Below, in pieces: positions 59,774 to 64,000 of a DNA stretch of 64,000 nucleotides. Every line of letters begins with the position of its first letter. Position 1 is the stretch's first letter. Source of the DNA: Clostridia bacterium (lineage in GTDB: Bacteria > Bacillota > Clostridia > Christensenellales > CAG-1252); NCBI GenBank assembly GCA_017394805.1, contig JAFPXC010000026.1:1-64000 (forward strand), read 5' to 3'. The notes below the pieces were generated by a model. The model made no database searches. It was given only the letters and a program-made list of their open reading frames with translations, and was not told the DNA's origin. The position numbers and the translations under genes are program-made.

Positions 59774-61274
59774 GGATATGCATTTCAATTTGCCTACCTA
59801 TCCCAGCAACGCGGACGCCGAGCGCAGCGTGCTGTCTTCCGTCGTGCTGGATAAGTCGGTCGCGGTGGAGATATTGTCGCAACTTGACGACGCGGACTTC
59901 TTTACGCCCCGACACAAGGTCATATTGCAGGCTATGAAGGAGCTGGACGCGACGGGCGACGAGATCGACTTTGTCAATCTGACCGAACGGCTGACGCGCA
60001 CCAAGAACCTGGAAGCGGCGGGCGGATTGGACTATATCGCGGATCTGTCCTCGTACGTCGCCACGGCGGCGGGCGTGCGGCAGCACCTCGAAATACTCAA
60101 GAAACTTACGCTGTTGAGAGGGTTGCTCAACGCCAGCAAGGCCATCGCCGAGGACGTCTATAATAACGACGACGCGGACAAGTGCTTGGAAAACGCGCAA
60201 AAGATGGTGTTGGATATATCGCGCACGCGCTCGGGCGACAGCCTGGTGCATTTGGGCGCGGTCGTCAACGACGTCGTGCACAATTACGAAGAGATATCCG
60301 CCTCGGAAACCCGCGTGACGGGGCTACTGACGGGGTACAGCAATCTGGACAACGCCATGAACGGCTTGCAAAAGAGCGACCTCGTCGTGTTGGCCGCCCG
60401 TCCCGGCGTGGGCAAGACCGCCTTTGCCTTGTCTATCGCCAACAATATCGCGCAACGCGAGCCGGACAAGAAGATACTCATCTTCTCCTTGGAAATGGGT
60501 AGCAATCAGTTGGCCGAGCGTATGCTGTGTAACGTGGGCAAGGTCAACTACTCCAAAGTGCGCCACGTGGAGTTGGACAACAAGGATTTCGTGCGCTTCC
60601 ATCGCGCGATGAACGTGCTGGCGGGCAGTCAAATCTACCTCGACCAAACGGCCGAGACCAACCCCGAGCAAATATACAGCAAGTGCCGTCAATTCAGCCT
60701 GGAACACAACGGCGTGGACCTCATCATCGTGGACTATTTGCAGTTGATGGACGCGGGCGGCCGCTCGGAGAGCAGACAGGTCGAGGTGAGCAAGATCTCG
60801 CGCCGCATGAAACTGTTGGCCAAGCAGTTGGGCGTGCCCATCATACTGCTGTCGCAGTTGTCGCGTGCCGCCGAGATCCGCGGGGAGAAGCCCCAACTGT
60901 TCGACCTGCGTGACTCGGGCGCCATCGAGCAGGACGCGGATATCGTTATGTTTTTGCACAAGGAGAGAGGACAACCCGAAGAGGAGACCTATATCGAACT
61001 CATCGTCGCCAAATACAGAGCGGGCGAACTGCGGTCGCACGCCTTCCGCTGGGAGGGCAGCACCTTTACCTTCACGCCTGTGAATCCCGAAGTGCTGCAC
61101 CACCTCAAGAAAGCGGACGACGAGGGCGCGGAGGAAATCAAGTCGGCGATGCCGAAAGCGGCCAAAGTCGACGCGGTGCCCATGCCCACCGACGCGGACG
61201 CACCTAAGGAAGAGAATAATCCGTTCGATCCGTCGTATCTCGACGATAATAAAAACGGGGGTAAAAAATCATGA
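59748..61274 (+). CDS. dnaB: Replicative DNA helicase DnaB
   Basis: A 508-residue hexameric helicase. The N-terminal DnaG-interaction domain (about 15-120) is followed by the RecA-like motor: Walker A AARPGVGKTAFAL, ILIFSLEMGSNQLAERM, Walker B LIIVDYLQLM, LLSQLSRAAE and the Arg finger region SGAIEQDADIVMFLHKE. The C-terminal 60 residues are an acidic, Pro-rich tail. It unwinds DNA at the fork. AAGGAGAAAG sits inside the preceding lipoprotein gene, and the ATG overlaps it by 26 nt. It is coupled to the next gene by ATGA. Confidence 0.96.
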   Translation: MPQEKQNNKDMHFNLPTYPSNADAERSVLSSVVLDKSVAVEILSQLDDADFFTPRHKVILQAMKELDATGDEIDFVNLTERLTRTKNLEAAGGLDYIADLSSYVATAAGVRQHLEILKKLTLLRGLLNASKAIAEDVYNNDDADKCLENAQKMVLDISRTRSGDSLVHLGAVVNDVVHNYEEISASETRVTGLLTGYSNLDNAMNGLQKSDLVVLAARPGVGKTAFALSIANNIAQREPDKKILIFSLEMGSNQLAERMLCNVGKVNYSKVRHVELDNKDFVRFHRAMNVLAGSQIYLDQTAETNPEQIYSKCRQFSLEHNGVDLIIVDYLQLMDAGGRSESRQVEVSKISRRMKLLAKQLGVPIILLSQLSRAAEIRGEKPQLFDLRDSGAIEQDADIVMFLHKERGQPEEETYIELIVAKYRAGELRSHAFRWEGSTFTFTPVNPEVLHHLKKADDEGAEEIKSAMPKAAKVDAVPMPTDADAPKEENNPFDPSYLDDNKNGGKKS

Positions 61275-61792
61275 TAGCACCGGGAATCGGTATCGTATTG
61301 GGCTTGATAGTGCTGTTTTTGGGAATGGCGTTATTGACCGAAGAGAAAAAGCAAAAGAAGAAAAAAGCCGCCGAAAAAGAGACGAAGATAGGCGAGGCGG
61401 CCAACGAGACCGCGTTGGCCGAGGCCTTGGTGGACAACGAGGAAAAGGTGCTCTTCGCGGATATCCGTCGCGCCAAATTGGGCGCAACGATGGTGGCGCA
61501 GGGCGTGCTGGTGACCTTCGTGGGTATCGCTTTCATCATCCTGCACCGCTTCGTCGTGCCGATCGCTTGGTATATCTCGGTGCCCGCTATCGTGCTTCTG
61601 TTGGTCGCATCCTTCTTGGCGGACGCGTATTTGATGGGCGATAAAACCTTGATGGAAGTGAAGCGGGAAGAGACGGACGAGCCGAGTTTTGCGGCGTCCA
61701 CCGAAGAAGAGGCGTGTGCGCCCGAAACGCAAGAAGTCGGGGAATGCACGGAAAAAACGGCTGACGACGCGGCCGATGACAGCGAGGAATAG
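61271..61792 (+). CDS. Small membrane protein of unknown function
   Basis: A 173-residue protein not assigned to a family. Helix 1 is at about 2-22 (MIAPGIGIVLGLIVLFLGMA), followed by a Lys-rich cytoplasmic stretch (EEKKQKKKKAAEKE). Two more helices lie at about 75-96 and 98-120, before an acidic Cys-containing tail. Its ATG overlaps the dnaB stop, so translation is coupled. Position between dnaB and the PPTase gene gives no clear functional clue. Confidence 0.75.
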   Translation: MIAPGIGIVLGLIVLFLGMALLTEEKKQKKKKAAEKETKIGEAANETALAEALVDNEEKVLFADIRRAKLGATMVAQGVLVTFVGIAFIILHRFVVPIAWYISVPAIVLLLVASFLADAYLMGDKTLMEVKREETDEPSFAASTEEEACAPETQEVGECTEKTADDAADDSEE

Positions 61793-61794
61793 AG

Positions 61795-62298
61795 TTGGAA
61801 TTGCAGATCGTATTGGCCCGAGAGGGCGGGGCGGCGGACGCCGTTTCGCACGCTTTGGGGCGCAAGGTAAGAGTGGAAAAGCGCGCCTCGGGCGCACCGT
61901 ATATCAAGGGTGACGAGCATTACCTATCCTTGTCGCACAAGGACGACAAGATGGTGGTGGCCTTGTCCGATAAACCCGTCGGCGTGGACATCGAGAAATT
62001 GGTGGACAAAGCGGCGTATTATCGCATCGCCGACAACTATTTCGCCGAAAAAATACGCGAGGGCGACTGCGAAGGTTTCTTCCGCGGGTGGACCAGACGC
62101 GAGGCGTTCGGCAAGATGTTGGGCAAGGGGCTCGACGGGGACGTGATGCGTATGGATATGAGCGCGGACAAATTGGAATACCAAGGGAGCACCGTCTATT
62201 TCGCCGAAAAGCGGGTGGGCGACTATATGATTACCGTCGCGGGGTATTATCCCGACGGCGAGTTGAAGATTTTGGGAGAAGAGCAAGATGAAGAATAG
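61795..62298 (+). CDS. 4'-Phosphopantetheinyl transferase, small Sfp-like
   Basis: A 167-residue PPTase. ASGAPYIKGDEHYLSLSHKDD, VVALSDKPVGVDIEKL (Asp and Glu of the Mg site) and FFRGWTRREAFGKMLGKGL (WxxKEA-like, here WTRREA) give the Sfp/AcpS fold. It attaches the phosphopantetheine arm to a carrier protein. It starts at TTG after GAGGAATAGAG. It overlaps the acyl carrier protein gene by 11 nt, so that protein is the obvious substrate. It is shorter than typical Sfp and apparently a compact half-size version. Confidence 0.88.
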   Translation: MELQIVLAREGGAADAVSHALGRKVRVEKRASGAPYIKGDEHYLSLSHKDDKMVVALSDKPVGVDIEKLVDKAAYYRIADNYFAEKIREGDCEGFFRGWTRREAFGKMLGKGLDGDVMRMDMSADKLEYQGSTVYFAEKRVGDYMITVAGYYPDGELKILGEEQDEE

Positions 62299-62521
62299 AC
62301 AGGAAATAGCCGAAAAAGTGATAGCCATCGTCAAAGAGACCTTGCGTTGCAAGGTGGAAGTGACCGAAGCCACCTCGTTCGTCAAAGACCTCGACGTGGA
62401 CAGTTTGGACTTGGTGGAACTCATTATGGAAGTGGAGCAGGCGTTCGGCGTGGAAGTGGAGGACGATATGCTCAAGAGCATCCACACGGTCGGGGACGTG
62501 GTGGACTATTTGGCCAAATAA
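62288..62521 (+). CDS. Acyl carrier protein
   Basis: A 77-residue acidic carrier protein. The phosphopantetheine site is Ser in DLDVDSLDLVELIMEVEQAF, the DSL motif. The length and four-helix pattern (start KNRQEIAEKVIAIVKETL, end IHTVGDVVDYLAK) are those of AcpP. It overlaps the dedicated PPTase gene and is not next to fatty-acid synthesis genes, so it could be the housekeeping or a specialised carrier. A terminator follows about 85 nt downstream. Confidence 0.93.
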   Translation: MKNRQEIAEKVIAIVKETLRCKVEVTEATSFVKDLDVDSLDLVELIMEVEQAFGVEVEDDMLKSIHTVGDVVDYLAK

Positions 62522-62602
62522 CCGTTGTGCAGAAAAGCGTCTTCGCCGCTTGCGGCGATGGGTTTCGCTCGGTAGAGGGCGAATTCTTTTGCCGTTCGTA
62601 AG

Positions 62603-62627
62603 CGCCGCCTTGGAGCGGCGTTTTTTT
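62603..62627 (+). terminator. Rho-independent terminator after the ACP gene
   Basis: CGCCGC / GCGGCG stem with loop CTTGGA, followed by TTTTTTT. The rest of 62522-62825 holds only the next promoter and AT-rich spacer. Confidence 0.85.
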
Positions 62628-62733
62628 CGTTCGGGCGCGGCAGCCGCCGCAGAGGCGAGGAATTAGGCGTGAAAAAAGCATATTAAATTTTGTTAATGCA
62701 AAATAACACGCGCGTAAAAAACGCGGGCGCATA

Positions 62734-62762
62734 TTGACAAAATAAGAGCCTTATTATAAAAT
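62734..62762 (+). promoter_or_regulatory. Promoter of the truncated lipoprotein gene
   Basis: TTGACA (62734-62739), 17 nt, TAAAAT (62757-62762), about 60 nt before the ATG. Alternating CGCGCGTATATACGCG-type palindromes lie in the leader. Confidence 0.7.
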
Positions 62763-62825
62763 AAAACCGTGTATTATGCGCGAATATACCCGCGCGTATA
62801 TACGCGAAACATAGGAGGCTCAACT

Positions 62826-64000
62826 ATGAGAAGACATCTACGAGTTATGATTTATTGTTTAGTCGTGGTACTGCTTGTCGCCACCGCGGCCGTGGCCGTG
62901 GCGTGCAAGAAGACGGTTACGCCCACCCTGAACGCTACCGACGTCGTCGAAACGTACGATGGACAACCGCATACGGTGCATTGTTCCACGTCGGAGGGCG
63001 ACTTGGGTTGGACGGGCGTCAGCAATGCCAACTGGACAGTCGATTACTACGACGAGAAGGGTGACCTGATCGCCGAGGAAGCGCCCATCTATGCGGGCAC
63101 GTACACCGCGAGTATCACCTTGCGTGCCTCGGGGTACGGTATGACCTCGACCGAGGCTACCGTCAAAATAGAGAAGGCCGAGCCCAACGTCAAGTCCTGG
63201 CCCTCTTTGGTGGTCAACCCGTACGAAATCAACTACGGCGAGCAGTTGGATTCTTCGTCCAAGACCTTGAGTATCGTGCGCGTCAACGATTCCGCCGTGG
63301 TGGCGGACGGCAACGGTTCGCCCGTCGCCGGTAACTTCGGCTGGGCGTCCGTGACCCCCACCGTCAACGTGAGCGCGTACGACGTGATATTCACCCCCTC
63401 GGGAGACGTGGCGGATAAGACGAGCCCCGCGCACAACTTCCGTACAGTGAGTATGAACGCCAAGGTGAGCCGCCGTTTGCCCGTGACCGTTTTGCCCGTC
63501 ACGCCCACTATGGTGACCGAGCCGACCCTGCCCACCGGCGTGCAACGCGGCGTCAAGTTGTCTTCCATCTCCATGTCGGGGTATAAATTCGCCATGGTCG
63601 CCGCCGACGGCACCGAGACGGCCGTCGCCGGTACGCTGTTCTGGGGCTACCTCAATACGGACGAGACCATCAATCGCAAGTATATCGCGATGGATGAGAA
63701 CAACAGCCCCTTGGTCGAGGTGGACAACCGCTACACCGACCAAAACGGGGATATTCACGTGGGTTATCCCGCGGTCTTCGTGCCCAAGGATAGCGTCAAC
63801 TACAATTTGCAACAACTCTATATCAAAATCATCGTCAATCCCTTGGTCGCCACCTTCGACGACGCAAGTTTGTTCCAAGGCGTCACCGCCGCGCCCATCC
63901 GCTTCGGACAACCGTTGAGAGCAGCCGTGTTGTCCAATAACGGCAGGGGCCGCTGTGACCAAGAGAACGGCGAAGGAACCTTTATGTGGGACGACAGTAT
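62826..64000 (+). CDS. Large lipoprotein with MBG-like repeats (3' end outside window)
   Basis: The frame is open from this ATG to the window edge, at least 391 residues, and the gene is incomplete. The signal peptide ends in VAVAC with lipid Cys27. The start of the mature part (DVVETYDGQPHTVHC, IYAGTYTASITLRASGYG, EATVKIEKAEPNV) matches the MBG-type repeat of bacterial adhesin-like surface proteins. A second similar unit begins near NPYEINYGEQL. Further segments lie at VVNPLVATFDD onward. GGAGG lies 8 nt before the ATG. The likely location is the cell surface. The function is unknown. Confidence 0.8.
   Translation, partial: MRRHLRVMIYCLVVVLLVATAAVAVACKKTVTPTLNATDVVETYDGQPHTVHCSTSEGDLGWTGVSNANWTVDYYDEKGDLIAEEAPIYAGTYTASITLRASGYGMTSTEATVKIEKAEPNVKSWPSLVVNPYEINYGEQLDSSSKTLSIVRVNDSAVVADGNGSPVAGNFGWASVTPTVNVSAYDVIFTPSGDVADKTSPAHNFRTVSMNAKVSRRLPVTVLPVTPTMVTEPTLPTGVQRGVKLSSISMSGYKFAMVAADGTETAVAGTLFWGYLNTDETINRKYIAMDENNSPLVEVDNRYTDQNGDIHVGYPAVFVPKDSVNYNLQQLYIKIIVNPLVATFDDASLFQGVTAAPIRFGQPLRAAVLSNNGRGRCDQENGEGTFMWDDS

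Overview
The window looks like part of the chromosome of an endospore-forming, fairly GC-rich member of the Bacillota (class Clostridia), perhaps an uncultured gut lineage. The evidence is a three-gene GerA/GerB/GerC germinant receptor operon, a GPR-type germination protease, spoVG, Firmicutes-style lipoproteins and two-component genes, SipW-type signal peptidases with a TasA-like substrate, and strong Shine-Dalgarno sites. The lineage assignment is inference from gene content only. No rRNA, tRNA, CRISPR array or complete insertion sequence was seen.

Layout. 1-13.9 kb: repeat-rich left edge, DUF975 membrane protein, alpha/beta hydrolase, OmpR-type two-component pair, a large surface lipoprotein, a TetR + GPH-transporter + unknown GT-B-like protein operon, an SGNH esterase, and a peroxide-response operon (glutathione peroxidase, TSCPD protein, OhrR). 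14-19.4 kb: hydrolase/cyclophilin/ABC exporter operon and a Na/Pi cotransporter. 19.4-30.6 kb: spore germination receptor, an alpha-CTD/WG-repeat fusion protein, M18 aminopeptidase, spoVG, murC, SDR, gpr and rpsT. 30.8-41 kb: heterodimeric ABC exporter, hemolysin-III-like protein, galM, asnA, mutY (with a tandemly repeated copy of its own tail), trmO, and gdhA followed by a candidate structured RNA. 41-52 kb: an accessory region with a TasA-like exported protein, two SipW-type signal peptidases, a membrane-anchored McrB-like AAA+ ATPase, a DUF2357-like coiled-coil protein and a small GIY-YIG nuclease bracketed by dispersed repeats. 52-64 kb: leuS, SpoU methyltransferase, PfoR-like permease, oligoendopeptidase F, a lipoprotein, dnaB, a phosphopantetheinyl transferase with an acyl carrier protein, and a truncated MBG-like lipoprotein.

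Four patterns cut across the window. (1) Several genes have a -10 box exactly 5-6 nt before the start codon, predicting leaderless mRNAs; two of these promoters, on the gerA-type and gpr genes, match the forespore sigma-G consensus. (2) Many intergenic gaps are built of short hairpins alternating with an AxTTCAC-type spacer. (3) A second dispersed repeat (CGTCATCCTGAGCC - palindrome - GTGTCGAAGGATCCCCT) occurs between genes, inside coding regions, and on both sides of the GIY-YIG gene. (4) Several promoters carry perfect palindromes placed as operators.

The most promising candidates for undescribed biology are the GIY-YIG/repeat pairing, the TasA-SipW-AAA-DUF2357 surface cluster, the structured RNA after gdhA, and the leaderless/sigma-G promoter architecture.
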